Below are positions 38,312 to 51,530 of a stretch of 64,000 nt of DNA, one piece after another. The stretch covers positions 22,247,001 through 22,311,000 of the forward strand of contig JAZBQD010000027.1 in NCBI GenBank assembly GCA_036583965.1, in the 5' to 3' direction. The number at the start of each line of letters is the position of its first letter. Position 1 is the stretch's first letter. Below the pieces are notes generated by a model, which was not told the origin of the DNA, ran no database searches, and was given only the letters and a program-made list of their open reading frames with translations. Both the position numbers and the translations under genes were made by a program. This DNA is from Prunella strophiata. Lineage: Eukaryota; Chordata; Aves; Passeriformes; Prunellidae.

Positions 38312-39765
38312 TCAGACAGTCTGAAAATTAGTCAAGAAGAATAGAGGATGAGGATGCAGATATGTGAAATATTCATGTGCTTCATGGAAAAAGGAAGACA
38401 GCATGAATGACACAACAAAGAACGGCCCCTGACATTCTCGCTATCATTTTGCATTATTGTTCACACCCTACTGTATTTCTGGGCCTCCAGTTCTGAAGTT
38501 GGTTAGATGAACTGCCACATTTAGAGTCTACAATAAATAATAATTAAAAATGGCCAAGGTAAAATGACTAATCAGCAAACCCAAAAAGAGCTAGAGTGTA
38601 TAAATTACACAATAGATCATTATTTCATCCTTTGTAACATCATCAAATTATCTTTTTAAGTCCAGTTGGTTTCATAAAAGGGGAAAATTGTCACTATAAA
38701 TACAAAACAAAACACTGAGCAGTAATCTTTTATTAATAGTCCAATCACTGTCTGTGAATGTAAGAAAATTTAAGGTTCAGAATTACAACCCCTACCCTAT
38801 AAATGAAATTGTATAATGCTTTATGTTTATTAAAAGTATTTCAGTGTTTGTGTTTATTTAGGTTTTCAAAGTAATCTTTAATTCATGCAGTCTGAATTCA
38901 GTTAGAATTGGTTACTAATAACTGTTCTTTGGTTTACAGCTTCTATCAGTTTGCCCTGTTCTTTTCAAAGTGGGAAAGTATTTCAAAACTGGCATCTCAG
39001 AACATTAACAAGCAAGCATTTATATTTTTTCATTCTGTTACACTAAGAAAAATATTTATTTTGTTTAGTTTCTTTTCATTTTAGAGCTTATAAAAGCAAG
39101 TACTCCCCCTTAAATGCAGTAATGACAGTAAGAACTGTTAGCTCTCAGTTTAAAACAAACACTGTTGAGATTTGCAGTACATTGTTCAAATTCAATTATG
39201 TCTGCCTGTATTTCTCTGAAATTTACTCTTAGTCTTGTCAAGAACCACTCCTTGCAAAAGAATTGCTGTTCAATTGTACTGAACAGCACATCCCAGTTTT
39301 ATAATTCAGACAAATGGGACCTGAACAATTTGTTTTTACTACTGAGTTACATTATATCTATTTTAATGCAGGCCCCTAGAGGAACAGGGCCAGTGCACTA
39401 ATTTACTGTGCAACATAAACGTGTATAGTTGTGCTTTTAGAAAAACACCCTACAGATGTAAGGCTCTATCCCATGCTGGCATGTGGAACATATCATTGTG
39501 CATTCTGGGAAAGCATTTTGTCATTCTTGCAAGGAAGCCCAATGAAATTAGGAATCTAACAGTGTGACGTTTCCATCATTAATACCCTCAAATATAAATC
39601 ATGAGAGACTTGTTTTGACAGCAACATTTGAGTGAGTTCAACAAGCAAACACTTATAGGCATAATCTGCAAATAACATAAAATCACACAAGTTCATTTAC
39701 TTCCCTGGAAGCGTGCCAGCTTACATAAACTAGGGATCCAGCCCATGAAAAGGAAAATTACTTAC

Positions 39766-39879
39766 TTCCTCTGAATAGTGATCTGAAGGGAGAGGTGGGT
39801 AGTCACACTGTTCTATCTTCTTGCACAGAGAGTACAAGTTCATTTTATCACCATAAAAGGGACTCTGCAGCGCAGCCAT
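39766..39879 (-). CDS. NEK7: NEK7 kinase, exon for residues 229-266
   Basis: This 114-base exon (38 codons, phase 0 at both ends) encodes residues equivalent to human NEK7 229-266, from [18 protein letters not shown] to [11 protein letters not shown], in the C-lobe after subdomain IX. The residues [12 protein letters not shown] and PSDHYSEE are the NEK7 form; NEK6 has MNLFSLCQKIEQ and PGEHYSEK here. The acceptor ends TTAAACAG and the donor is GAA|GTAAGT. The downstream intron is phase 0 and contains an unexplained phase 0-0 exon-like segment at 34,532-34,720. Confidence 0.97.
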
Positions 39880-41257
39880 CTGTTTAAAGAAAATGTACAG
39901 TTTTCTTTTGCGTTTTTAAGTAAAGCTATTTTGTCATAAAATCTGTAATAGTAACAAATCAAAAGTGATTCTTAATGATTCTCAATGCTCTGCTTAGAGG
40001 GAGCCCTGCAGTGATAATAACAGAAGTTCCAAAACTATTCCTGTAACCACTGTATGTACTTATTCTATGTCATACAACCATAGCTGTCACAATCCTTACA
40101 GTGCAATATCTGAATTGCACACTTAGGGTTTTATTAATAGACTGTGAGGGGAAATTCAGTAGTTTACAGTATTGCTGAGAGTGGAGGGTCCTTGCACCAC
40201 AAGGGACACCAAAAAAATCCAAACCTGTACTTTTCCTCGGAAGACCTTTTGTAAGAAAGCACTGACAGGAAAACATTATCTAATCTAAAGCAATGCATTG
40301 TGTAGGTAACACCAGAAAATCGCAGCAGATTTTGTAAATTTCCACAGCCATAACACTTGACTTCAATGTAATTGGGGGTTTTGAAAGCAAGAAAAAGCTA
40401 TCATCTATACTTCCAAAATCTCGGATCCAAAATCTTCATAATTCACGATGTTATTCAAAAACACTTAAAAAAAAATCCCCAAACTTCCATCAGAAGCACA
40501 GGACCAGCACCTATGGCAATAATTTACAAATACAATACAAAACTAAGAAAATTTGTTGCAGAGCACTTATATAATTGATGAGCTTAAAATCAGCATTAAT
40601 AAATCTACCCTTTATTTCCAGACAATGTTATAACTTGACATTTGAAATGGAAACAAATGTTATGGCTAGCTAGATTAGAAATTTAAAAAATCATTTAAAA
40701 ATCTCTTCATTCTGTTCATAGCCTAAGAAATCTTTTAACTGCAGCAGCACGAATGCTGCTCTAGTGCAGAGCTGCCCCAAAGTCAGTCACCCTTTTCTAC
40801 ATGTGCTAATAAGTTTGATTTTGGAAGGACAATGTGTACATTCCCCAGACAGGCAGAGTGTGTGTGAAACACGCTAGTCCATGCTGTGCTACTCAGTGAG
40901 CTTCAGCAGGGACAGGACAAGCTGAAAATGGCTCTCATCTGTCTTGTGGTCTTCCAGATAGAAGTTTAACTCTTTCATGTCTAAGCACCAATATCACTGG
41001 GGGAAATGTATGAAAAGAATTACCAAAATTTCCTTCCGTTTATTTTGTATCTCATTAATTTGCTCTCAAATAGTTCAGTACTTTTTAATCTTACCTTCGA
41101 GTAAGAATAAAAAATTTTAAAGCTCCCAAAACAAGTATTATGCTGCAGCTCCATCCTACACTCCTCCCAATCTGTATTACTAAAATAATGTTTATTTTTG
41201 TATTTACATGACATTGTCTCTTACCTTAAAAAGAATGCTAAAAATGCAAGCTGAAGA

Positions 41258-41302
41258 CCAAAAAAGAAAAAAGAAAAGAAAAAAAAAAAGAAAAAAGAAA
41301 AA
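41258..41302 (+). repeat. A-rich (AAAAG-like) simple repeat
   Basis: The run is made almost only of A with G every 4-12 bases, in the NEK7 intron between the 44.4 and 39.8 kb exons. On the minus strand it forms a perfect-looking pyrimidine tract ending CTTCAG near 41,253. Confidence 0.85.
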
Positions 41303-41756
41303 TCAACTGCAGGGTCTGTACGCATGCAGAAATTCTAAATAAATGCACAGATTCTCATTTTCTTACTCTAGGTGTTCATTAAAAAGTACTTTTGTTTGAA
41401 TGCTGCCGAGTGTTAAAAAAATTCTGAATGTCCCCTAAGGAGTTAAAACAGGAATACTATATTTTCATGCATCTCCTGCTTTGACAGATGAAAAATGTCA
41501 ACTGTCCTGTTTTTATTTTCAAGCTTTTGCACTATTCATCTGGTTCATTAGTGCATCTCGCTGCTGCCCCTGACAGCTGCTCGCCCTCTCCTCCCAGCAG
41601 CTGAATTTTTCAGGCTAATTTGATCCTCCACACTGAGACGATCGCCAGGATGATTGACTTGCTCCCTGACCTCCAGGGTCTGACTTTGCTGATTAGTATT
41701 CTGGGGGTGTCTGAGGGACGAAAGCCCACTGTCTGTCTTCAGGGCTGGTGGCAGCT

Positions 41757-41805
41757 CGCTCTCTCTCTTTTTTTTTTTTCCCCTTTCTTTTTTTTTTTTT
41801 TTTTG
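41757..41805 (+). repeat. Pyrimidine simple repeat (CT then T runs)
   Basis: CTCTCTCT is followed by two long T runs separated by CCCCTTTC. It accounts for the Lys-rich and Phe-rich open frames across this stretch. Confidence 0.9.
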
Positions 41806-44315
41806 AACTGTAAGCCACCAACCTACAACCCTGTAAGGATGCAATTGCTACGATGAACAATAAAAGGAAATGTGTAAGACCTACTTTTCCATGTAAAGGT
41901 CCATGTAGCAAAAGCACAGCATCTTGATTTTAATTAGTAAAGTCTACTTTGTTGCATATCAATTAAAACTCCACTGGTAGTGTTTTTGAGGTTTCAGAAA
42001 TACCTGGAGCTCTAAAAAATTCAGACTTTAAAACATACTTCTGCAAAATCTTATTGGCCACACAGTTAGCATTAAATAATAGACTGTTATACACACACAA
42101 AAAAAAAAATTTAAAAAACAAGTTCGTTTAAGCCAAATGAAAATGTAACTGAAGAGTTTAGTGGCAATTAAGCATTTACTGAAATGTGATAAACTTGCCA
42201 CAGCTTTTTTCCAATTAAGCTGGAGACAATCCAGAGTACATATGAACACACATCACCATAAAATCAACATAATAAAACATGTTAAAATGCAGGCAATAGA
42301 CAAATTATAGACAGACACCCAGCACAAAAGTACACAGATTAAAAGACACCTTTCATTAGTTCACACAAGTCTTGAAGAATCTTAAGTAACTACCTTCCAA
42401 TAATTAAGAAAAAATACTAAGTGAGAAAAAATGCTGAGCATGTATTTTGAATTTGCTATAAACTAAATGTCAAAAATAGAGATAAATGCTCAAGATAAAC
42501 TTCCAAAACAAAACAAGAAAACCCACCACAAATATCTGGTATGTTGCAGAATCAACTAAATGCACTTCTAAAAGAAATTAAAAGCTATAGTTGAAGACAA
42601 TGCCCAATACTGTAGCTATATAACAACAAGGGTCTCAATAATTATTTTATTCTTGCAATAAGGAAAACAAACACTAGCCCATATCAATTTAAACTAGCAT
42701 CCTGGTCAAACCTCTAAAATAAATCAAAGGCAGAATGGTATTTCAAGATGCTGAGTTAATCAACGGAACTGAGTTATTTAGGTATTTTGGGATTATCTAC
42801 CACATCAAATAAAAATGTAATAGTCACATAGGTGTTTAATATACTCTACCAGCATTAAGGCAGCTATCTTAAAAAATTCTTTAGAAAAGTACTACTGATT
42901 TATATCCAGCAATTTAATTTCATATAACATAAAAGAAAAATTAACCTTACACTGTGGGGTTTTATATAACAGGAATTCAAAGGTTTTATTTGTTTATTTC
43001 CAGATTTTAAAAATCCTCAAGTAAACCTTTCAAGGGGTAAAGAAATAATACTACTGAAAAATGCTCAGCCTACTTTTATGCTGCCTTAGGGCTTGCACAG
43101 GTGTGCAAAGCAGAGCACTGAAATTCGAGGCAGCTGCCATGGTCTGTATTGAGGAATCCCAATACAGGATTAAGTTTTAGCTCAGGATTCAAACTTCTCA
43201 ATACTTGCTAGCAGCTGGACTTCCTTCCTTGAATGATCCCCAAGATTTAAAGCAACAGCCATACACACATCTGTAAACTGCAGACTTGCAGTATAGCTAT
43301 TTGTCCTTTTAATATTCAAAGCAACATGTCAGTGACAGAAAGTAAACAAATATTACTGGAGATGATTCACCTGGCAGCAATATCCAACCTCAACAGGCTG
43401 CCAGTGTCTTCTACCCAATCCTAAAATAAACAAGGAGGTGCTGATACTGCTGAGTATGTGTTAAATGAGTTCTGCTGACCCACTGAGGCAGGTGGCTTGT
43501 AGGTAAACAAAAAATTACTTGAGTAGATTTGTTTCTACCTGGAACACAACTGGGGAGACTTCACTGCCATTGCTGATGGAACCATTTATTCCCCAGCATC
43601 GTTCAACACAAGTATTAATTCTTCTAATCAAGAAATGATATGCAAAGAACTTGGAAGATGTGTTTGGTTTAGATTCCTACCTGTTCTTCACACCTTCATT
43701 TGCTTCCATTTCAATGAAGCCCTGTACCTTTATTTTCTCAAAATACAGTAGTATTTAAAATTATGTGTCACCTACCAATCTCAACTGTACCAATAGAGAA
43801 ACTAAACAACTGCAGTTTAGCCATCACAGGAGAAGAACACAAAAACTACATGTGTGTGCAGCAGAAGCTTATTAAATTGAGAATTCATCCAAGCTAGTAG
43901 CAGTAAGTTACAATAAACTTTCTTCATCATTTCATTTAGGTTTAAAGTACTTATAAAAATAAGAAATTTGTATTGAAATAACTATACTGCAGTTTTTGAA
44001 AGCATTACTTACATATTCAAATCAGTCCTACTACTTCTCAATGCATTTATTAACAAAATCCTATAACCAGCATAGGCCATGAAAACACCTAGAACAATTT
44101 TACATGTGCTTGCTATTATTCATTTACTAATCCTTCAGACATGCCCAATCTTCAAGAAATTGCTGCAAAATCGTTGTAGCAAGCCCAGCTAAAGGCAAGT
44201 TCAAGTAAGGCACAAATAAAAGTATTTCACATGCTTAAGTTATGTAAGGGGAGGAGGGCAGGGGAAGGGGGAAGTACAAGAGTATTATTAAGTTCACTGT
44301 ATATATCAGTATTAC

Positions 44316-44410
44316 CTCATACAGCAGACAGCCTAGAGACCAGATGTCAGACTTGAAGTTGTAACCATTTTCATGTATTCTCTCTGGAGACATATAATAA
44401 GGTGTACCAA
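44316..44410 (-). CDS. NEK7: NEK7 kinase, exon for residues 197-228 (GTPYYMSPE, subdomains VIII-IX)
   Basis: This 95-base exon encodes residues equivalent to human NEK7 197-228, with the P+1 loop [18 protein letters not shown] and the subdomain IX helix [12 protein letters not shown], whose Asp anchors the catalytic loop. It starts in phase 1, completing the Val codon begun in the 51.6 kb exon, and ends in phase 0 after GAG. The minus-strand acceptor is an uninterrupted T tract followed by GCAG (the plus-strand A run just right of 44,410); the donor is GAG|GTAATA. Skipping the frameshifted exon at 51.6 kb would join phase 1 to phase 1 and restore the frame, but would delete the DLG motif and activation segment. 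This stretch is identical in NEK6 and NEK7, so the NEK7 call rests on the other exons. Confidence 0.97.
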
Positions 44411-45954
44411 CTGCAAAAAAAAAAAAAAACCACAAGTATTTTTGAATGAAAATTTCTGTTGTTATGCAGTAGTTAGATTACCATTTTTCCAGTAGAAGAA
44501 TGTTTTTCATCTTTCTCATTTTGTTACACTTAAAACTTCAACTCATACTTAGGACACTTCAGTTAGATAAAAATACATGAATTAGTATCTATTTCATCCA
44601 GTGAAGCTTTATTTTTGCTGCTCATACCTCATTACCAGAGCTATGCAGTTGTAGAACACTTTCCAAATTTTGCTTTTAAGGAACCTCATAAGTAATTTGT
44701 TTCTCCAGAAGAGAACCAAGGGAAGGTACTACACACACATCCCTGCTACTTTTCCAAACTGTTAATGCTGTGGCTAAAAACAACAGCTAGAAATTCTCTA
44801 CCATGGGCTGAATTTTTTGTTTCACAAGTTCTGTTCTTCCTTTAAGAACATATAAATCTGAAAAAAGCTGGTTTTGGAACTAAGAAACACAGCCACTTTG
44901 AACAGCTGAAATTAAAACTGAGCCTGAGATTCAGGCCCTTCCAAGATGAGGGCAGGAAAACCAGCGAAGCCCAGCAGAAGCTGAGGTTCCTAAGGGCGAA
45001 CTCAGCCATCAGCTATAGCACAAAATTCCACAAGGGCTTTTCAGCTCCCAAACCTGTGCCTGTCCCACTTCATCCTGCCTCAGAGCTGTGGGCTCTGGAA
45101 ATGTCTGCTCTTGAAAAGCAGCATTTATTAGGACTGTCCCTGAGTAAATTTTTGTTGGATATTCCAGAACATCTCTCCCCCTGATTTTAATCAAACCCTA
45201 CCCATTTGCATCACAAGTTACTTGGAACAGAGAAATACTGAGAGATGTTTCAGCTCTATAAAAATTGTCATTACCAAGAAGTAGCTCAGTGATGGTTTCA
45301 TGTATGACAGAGCAATAAGAAAGAGAAGTTATGGAAAATAATGGTCAGTGGACAATTTTAGTGCATTTTAATTTCTGAACTTTCTTCCTGTATCCCCCAA
45401 AATGATTGCCTAACAGCAAAAAAAGTCACAGATCTATACAGATTTTTATTTCGATTTTGTTTGAATACTTTCTTAATCACTGAATCCCAATGATGAAAAT
45501 CAGCTGATTTCTGTCAATTCAAGTTGATTTTATTTTGAAAACAAACATCTTGCAACACCATCAGTGATTAAAATCAGCAATTTTTCATTTTTGTTCTTTG
45601 TGGTATGAACCTCACATATTATTGTAACACAAGGATCTGGTTTCACTTCTGTTTTTCTGAATAAATGAGGTTAATTCAGAATTGATCTCTGTATGAACAC
45701 TGAAAACAGAGATACAGTGAATATATAAGTATTGCCACACCTGAATAAGCAGGTTAAATAGCTTTAAGTAATCAGGCAGGTAATTTTACTCTAATAGTTT
45801 CTAAAAGTTAAGGGTTTTGTTTTGACAATGTGCCCTACCTTTAAGAAATGCTGCATGTCAAACTATGTCATGAGGAATTGAGGAGGAGGGAGAATTACTT
45901 TCCTACTTGAAGGGCCCAGCTCAGACAGGGAAACCCAGAACCACCTATCTCAGG

Positions 45955-45987
45955 TTATGGGTTACCACTGCTGCTGGTAACCCATAA
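45955..45987. repeat. Perfect inverted repeat, 13-base arms, 7-base loop
   Basis: TTATGGGTTACCA and its exact reverse complement TGGTAACCCATAA flank CTGCTGC. Two further G-T pairs would extend the stem in a plus-strand RNA. It lies in the NEK7 intron between the 51.6 and 44.4 kb exons. Confidence 0.95.
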
Positions 45988-48164
45988 TTTCACCTGATCT
46001 GCTCCTTGGCAAACAAGGTTGAAAACACATATAAACTGCTTCTGTAACAGACAGGCAAAGACAGAGGTCCCCATGTGGTATCCCTTCAATGGATCTGGCT
46101 CCCCTAAACATGCTGGGGAGATTTCCAGCTCTGGGAAAGCTGAGAGTGCCACAGCCCCTGTCCCTCAGTGCACCTCTGAACTGAGGCTGCCAATGGTAAC
46201 AGCTTAAAAGGAGAAAGGCTGGGGAAAGGCAACTCAAGAGAGAACTGTGGGAGATATCTATTCTCATAGGATATTTGCATCCACCCACAGCAGAGAATGG
46301 TCTTTTCCCCTGTGAAACAACAGGCAAGCAGATGGGTAGACCACAATGCCAAAATAACTACCAAAATATCCAGAAGCAACTCTGTTTTCTAATGTATCAA
46401 CATCAGTATTTTAATGGGCACTTAATGACAGAGATCTTAAGATTAGCACTGCAACTAAGCATTTAGAATGACACAGGTTTCATATTTTTATTATCTTACT
46501 TTTTCATTTCCCTCTTGATTTTTTTTAACACTCCAACGACTTGTGAGCTTGGACTGCCTCTGAAAAATTTCAGCTGGATTTTGTATCCACTAATTAAAGC
46601 ACTGATGCTTTATTGGCAGAATTCATCTAACAACAGCAATAAGTTTAACTAGTCATGTGTTTGTTCACTGGCTGCAGCAGCAGTGCCTCTGCTGCTCTGA
46701 GGGATCACACAAGTGGCTGGCAGTGAGTAATGTGCCAGAAAGAGGCTTCACAGAATCCACAGGGGGCAGCTGAAAACACTGAGGTTTGAAGGTTCATAGT
46801 CTACCAAAAGCAAAGGTAATTTTAACCAGCAGCTCTGGGAAGCCTACTGATACATTAGGGGTCTGATATGACTGTGAAAGATTGATGATAGTGAAAAGCA
46901 AGAACAAATGTTGCCATTTTACAGCGTTTAGCCTAGTGTAACACCTCCACTGCAATACAACCTGCAGCCCCCCATGGCCAACTAGTGAGAGGAATTGAAA
47001 TTAGTTCTGTTACTCATGGAATCACACAAACAACCTGAAGATTCAGACATCATTACTACTTGTAAACTGTTTTTAACAGAACATGACACTAAAGATTCAT
47101 TATTCTGACATTCAGGAACTACTGAAAGCACTGCAATGATCCTTTTAACACAGTGAGCACTCTCAGGACATAGCTGTGCTGCTGGTAAGCAACTAGCAGT
47201 GTGACCTGTATGTTATATTTTCTTCCTGGATCTTTTTTTAGTGTTAAGTGAAATACAGCATCCCAGTAGTATAGAGATATGTAACTTCCTCACTTCCTTT
47301 ACTCATCTGAAGACACAGAAGTGGGATAATACAAGAAAATGAGCTAAATCATTGAGGTGCCTACATTTTTAGGAACAAAATCAGTAACTTCAGCGTTTTG
47401 CTTGCTGCATTTGCAGACCTGTGATAACCTGCAAGTCTGAACAGTAAATTCCTTGAAAATGGTCTGTGTCAAATGCAGTGTCTCCTCAGAATCTGCTGCT
47501 GCTCTGCAGTTCCCTCCCTTTAAAGATGCTGTAGATCCAGAAAGTGTTGATTCTGCATGCAAGCTTCCTGTTACTGGCAGAGGGAATAGGCATAATGGAA
47601 ATAGGGGTTAATACAGAGCAGGGATGCTGATTTGAAGGATGTGAGGCAAACAATCTATTACAGCAAAGGGAGTTATGATATCAACAGTCCATCTTACTAC
47701 CTGGATAAACATGTAACTCAACAGTGCATCTGACTAAAGTTCAACAAGTGCATCAAGGAATGGAATGAAATATAGTAAGTTGCTCTAATATAGTTACTAG
47801 TTCTAAAACAGTTACTAGCTCTAAAAGCTATCAAGCATTTTTAGGCTGTGAGAAAAATCTGCCTGGTAAATGTCAAATCTACTCATACATAACAATGCAG
47901 TGGTTCATTCAGGACAGGTTTAACAGACCACAGTTTTAAAAATGGCCACATAATCATTACTGACATTTCATGCATTGGCATATATAACTATCAGAATTCA
48001 GGAAGGGAGTTAAAGAGGCCAAATTACAGTAACTAAAAGACATAGTTTATTAATGACTCAGTGTCCATAGGATCACAGCAGTTTTGTAATACAGAGTTCA
48101 ATACAACATGCTTAACAAGATGAATGTGGATGCTGAATACAGACAAACCACATCACAAACAAGC

Positions 48165-48204
48165 AGCTTGGAGGTCCTTTCCAACCCTACTGATTCTATA
48201 ATGT
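48165..48204 (+). mobile_element. Short CR1 LINE 3' tail
   Basis: About 40 bases read GCTTGGAGGTCCTTTCCAAC CCTACTGATTCTATAATG, the terminal part of a CR1 element including the ATTCTAT end motif. It lies in the NEK7 intron between the 51.6 and 44.4 kb exons, antisense to the gene. Confidence 0.75.
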
Positions 48205-51200
48205 CCAGGGGTTTGTACTTACTTAATATAGCTATAGAAGGTGTCTAAGTCAAAATACTGCACTTATCCAAAGTAACTCTGCAATCTAGCCCACAATGTG
48301 CAAACAGTCCTTCTACATTAAGTCAATCTATAAATATCTTGTTCTTTTGTAACCACTGTAATTTCTCTTCAGCTTTCAAACTACTGTAAGAGATCTCATG
48401 TTTCTGTACATAAACTACAAGAGCTATTTTAACACAGCTTCCTTGATGACTGCAATGACTCAGCTGCAGATTTCCTTGCCAGCATTACTGTACACTGAGG
48501 GTGCAGGTTCTGAGTATGGTTGGGTATCTAAGTGGAGTTTATTCTACTCACAGAATGGTGCTGCAAACCACCACCTCAGCACACCCTCTACTACATTAGA
48601 GACACATATGTGAGAGGAGAGTATCTGCACACATTTTCACAAGGTATTTTATTCTCCACAACCTGTGTGAGTTTATAGTCAAACCCCTCACATAACATAG
48701 TCTGTGCTGGGGACAGCAGTATCACAGGAATGACAGAAGTTGTCAAAACACAGAAGACCAGAATTCCCATGCAGATGATTCTCTGCATTTGAACATTCTA
48801 AGAAGACTTGCAGATCTGTTCCTTTGCCCTGCAAGAAGGCATCCTCATGCTGGTAGCAGTGCCTGCCTGGACAGCACACTGCAGCCTTACAGCACAGCCA
48901 CAGCAGAGAGATCAAGTGATTCTTTTTGTAACCAAAATATGAAAATACTTATCTTTACATCCACTGAATGGCTAACAAAGAAAAAACCACATATATCCAT
49001 GAGCTGGCCTTAGAACTACCATTTCACCAAAGAGCATAAGGCCTGGCATTCAGCCATTAAAACAACAGCAGCAAGAAAACTCTTGAGTTGTAGGGAAAGC
49101 AGTAGGAAGTCTTTGTTGGATCACATTCCCCTTTCTAATATAAAGTCTTCTGAAAACAAGATATTTTGTCAAGTTTGTATCAAATCAACAATACCAAATG
49201 CCTCCGTTTCCTCTGCCTTTTAGCAAGAAAGGTTTTCCAATTCCAAAAAGATATAGGCATGACAATAGTAAATTCTTGATAATGCTGCATAGAAAGAGTT
49301 AAGAACATGAAAAAACCCTGTCCAGTGCAGTTTTTTCATTTGTTTCCAATGGACCATCAGTAAAGATTCTAATTAAATCAGTATTATTCATAATTAGCAG
49401 TTAGAAAGCTGTAGCTAATTAAAATTTTAGTACATTTCTTTATCTCTGAAAGCCTGAATCTAGTTTGCTACTGAAATTTTTATAAAGCCTGTAAACAAGT
49501 ATAAATTGCTACACATATGTTTGCAATTTACTAGGTTACATGCACCAAAGGTTTATAGAATCATAAAAAGATACAACTTTAAATTTCAAGAAAACCAGCA
49601 TCAGCAACTACAGAAGAAATCAATTTAAAAAGTGGTCTCTGCTAGTGACAGCAAATCAGAAAGTCACTGTCTCCTCTGTAGCCTAGGTTAACAGCTGACA
49701 CAAACCATTTTCAAGGGTGAATTCTGACATTAGGCCATAATTAAAAGGGAAATGGGAAAAGAAGAGATGGGGAAAGAAGAAAATAAATAACTCCTCTACC
49801 AAGACACAGCCACCAGCAGAAGAAACAAAGCTGCCATCCTCCCCTCCTTCCCCACTCTCTGGATGACTCTTGCATCTGTAAAAGATAAGCTTTCAAGGCT
49901 TCAGGGGTTTTACACTCTTAACTCTGGTGCAGTCTTCAGCTTTTTTATATTTCCAGCTCAGCCCTCACAACCATCCTGCTGCCAGAAGCCAAAATAATCC
50001 AGGGCTGAGGCAGTCTGCTCCTCTTTGTGCCTCAGAATGCAAGTCTACTCTCCCACCCTCACTGCTGATCTCTGCCTTATTCATGAGCTTCTCCTCAGAT
50101 TAGGATTTCCTCTTCACACCCTCCTTCCATCTGCAGGCAGGAGCAGAGCCCACCTGCAAGAACCCAACCCAGCCTCTCCACAGTGCTGCCAGAGATGGCC
50201 ACTGCCTTACCAGGGCAGCAGGAACAGCAGCACTTTGGGTGACACCCTGTGACAGCAGCAGATCTTCAGTGTCACATCTGAGTGACCTTGGAACCCGAGC
50301 ACATCTCCAGCCTGGGCTCCCCACTCCTCCCCAGTCTCCTGCTAATGCAGGACTGCCCTCTGTGTCTGGGGCTTCCCATTAGCACCTCAGCAGTGACCCA
50401 TGGGTTTGACTCCACCAGGCTGCACCAAACATAGTAAAGCATGGAAGGCACAAAGGAGTGACCAAAGGCTTTGTGGAGGACAGGGAAGTAAGGAGTGTCA
50501 AAAACGTCCTGTCCAAAATATTGTATTTTTGGCCATTAACACATGTATCACTCACACCTCAAATGTGAGTGAATCAATGCAATCAATGAACAGGCTTGAG
50601 TTCAGCAACCAGCAAACACAGACACTTCAGTGAGGGAAAAGAATGTTTTTGTACCTAAAAACCCCAACTTAACAGTATTATGAACACTACTTCCTAGATT
50701 TCTCTTTAAAGCAGATGTTACTCTATTTACAAGGTTTTTCTCTTCTACAGAGAACCTCTCAGATTCTGTCATTCATCTGTACCTACTTTTAAACTTAAAA
50801 TATATGCCAAATATTTAACTTTTCTTCTTTAAAGGCCTCTTAATCATCCTAGTATTCACATGCTACTTAAAAGATGCAAATTACATGAAAATTTTGTTTG
50901 GATAGAGATAATACACTGCTGGTTTTGTATGCTAGCAAAGAAATAACTGAGCATTTCATAAAGCTTTATTCTATTCTTGCTTTTATAAGTTATCTGGGAA
51001 TTGGTTTTTTTGTTAATTCTGATCCACCCTCAACTACCTAAGCTTACATTGAGAAACTTCACCTTAAAAAATGGAAGCTCCTCTGAGAGCCCTTGGAAGC
51101 CATGTAACCAAGAGGTCATTAATGTTACTCATGCAGGCACACAGAATTGTGAGATTCCTCCCAACACTGAAAAGTTTCAAGTCAATTTTTAAAGAATGCA

Positions 51201-51530
51201 TCCATATTATCACCTTATTTTTTCCAAGAATTTCTAGGTAGCACTATTGTCTTAAACACTTGTTCAGAGGTAGAAATGTACACTAAATTATGCAAACAAA
51301 GGAGGGAAAATATCCAAAGTATGCTGAAAATAATGCCTCAGTGTTACAGTGTTTCTGTATTTGTCCACTGGTGCTGACCATTTTTTTATTAAGAACACCT
51401 TTAATATTTTTATTATTACTTAAGAACAGCTTTAGCTGGTCCTAACCATCTTCCTCCTGAGTGGGCAGAGTTATTTCCACCATGTAAAATACTCTACCTG
51501 TCCAACATCTGTACCTCAGAGAAATCTTAC

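Larger units (their letters stand above)
33479..39765 (-). other. NEK7: NEK7 last intron (6.3 kb)
   Basis: Bounded by GAA|GTAAGT and CGTAG, phase 0. It contains the 189-base exon-like segment, the 14-base inverted repeat, the hydrophobic frame at 35.3-35.6 kb and the RFX/POU motif pair. The remainder is unremarkable. Confidence 0.9.
39880..44315 (-). other. NEK7: NEK7 intron (4.4 kb) between residues 228 and 229
   Basis: Phase 0 intron with GTAATA donor and ACAG acceptor. It contains two simple repeats and, at 41.5-41.76 kb, a G+C-richer complex patch that stands out from the AT-rich surroundings. Confidence 0.9.
44411..51530 (-). other. NEK7: NEK7 intron (7.1 kb) between residues 196 and 197
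   Basis: Phase 1 intron with GTAAGA donor and a T-tract GCAG acceptor. It contains the CR1 tail at 48.2 kb and the 13-base inverted repeat at 45.96 kb. No other gene was recognised. Confidence 0.9.

Noticed and set aside
41548..41917. Overlapping frames with Lys-rich or Phe-rich stretches
   Set aside because: They arise from the T runs at 41.76-41.81 kb; no splice or conservation support.
44235..44435. Minus-strand frame with a run of Phe before a kinase motif
   Set aside because: It is the true 44.4 kb NEK7 exon read through its own T-tract acceptor and donor; the Met and Phe run are intronic.
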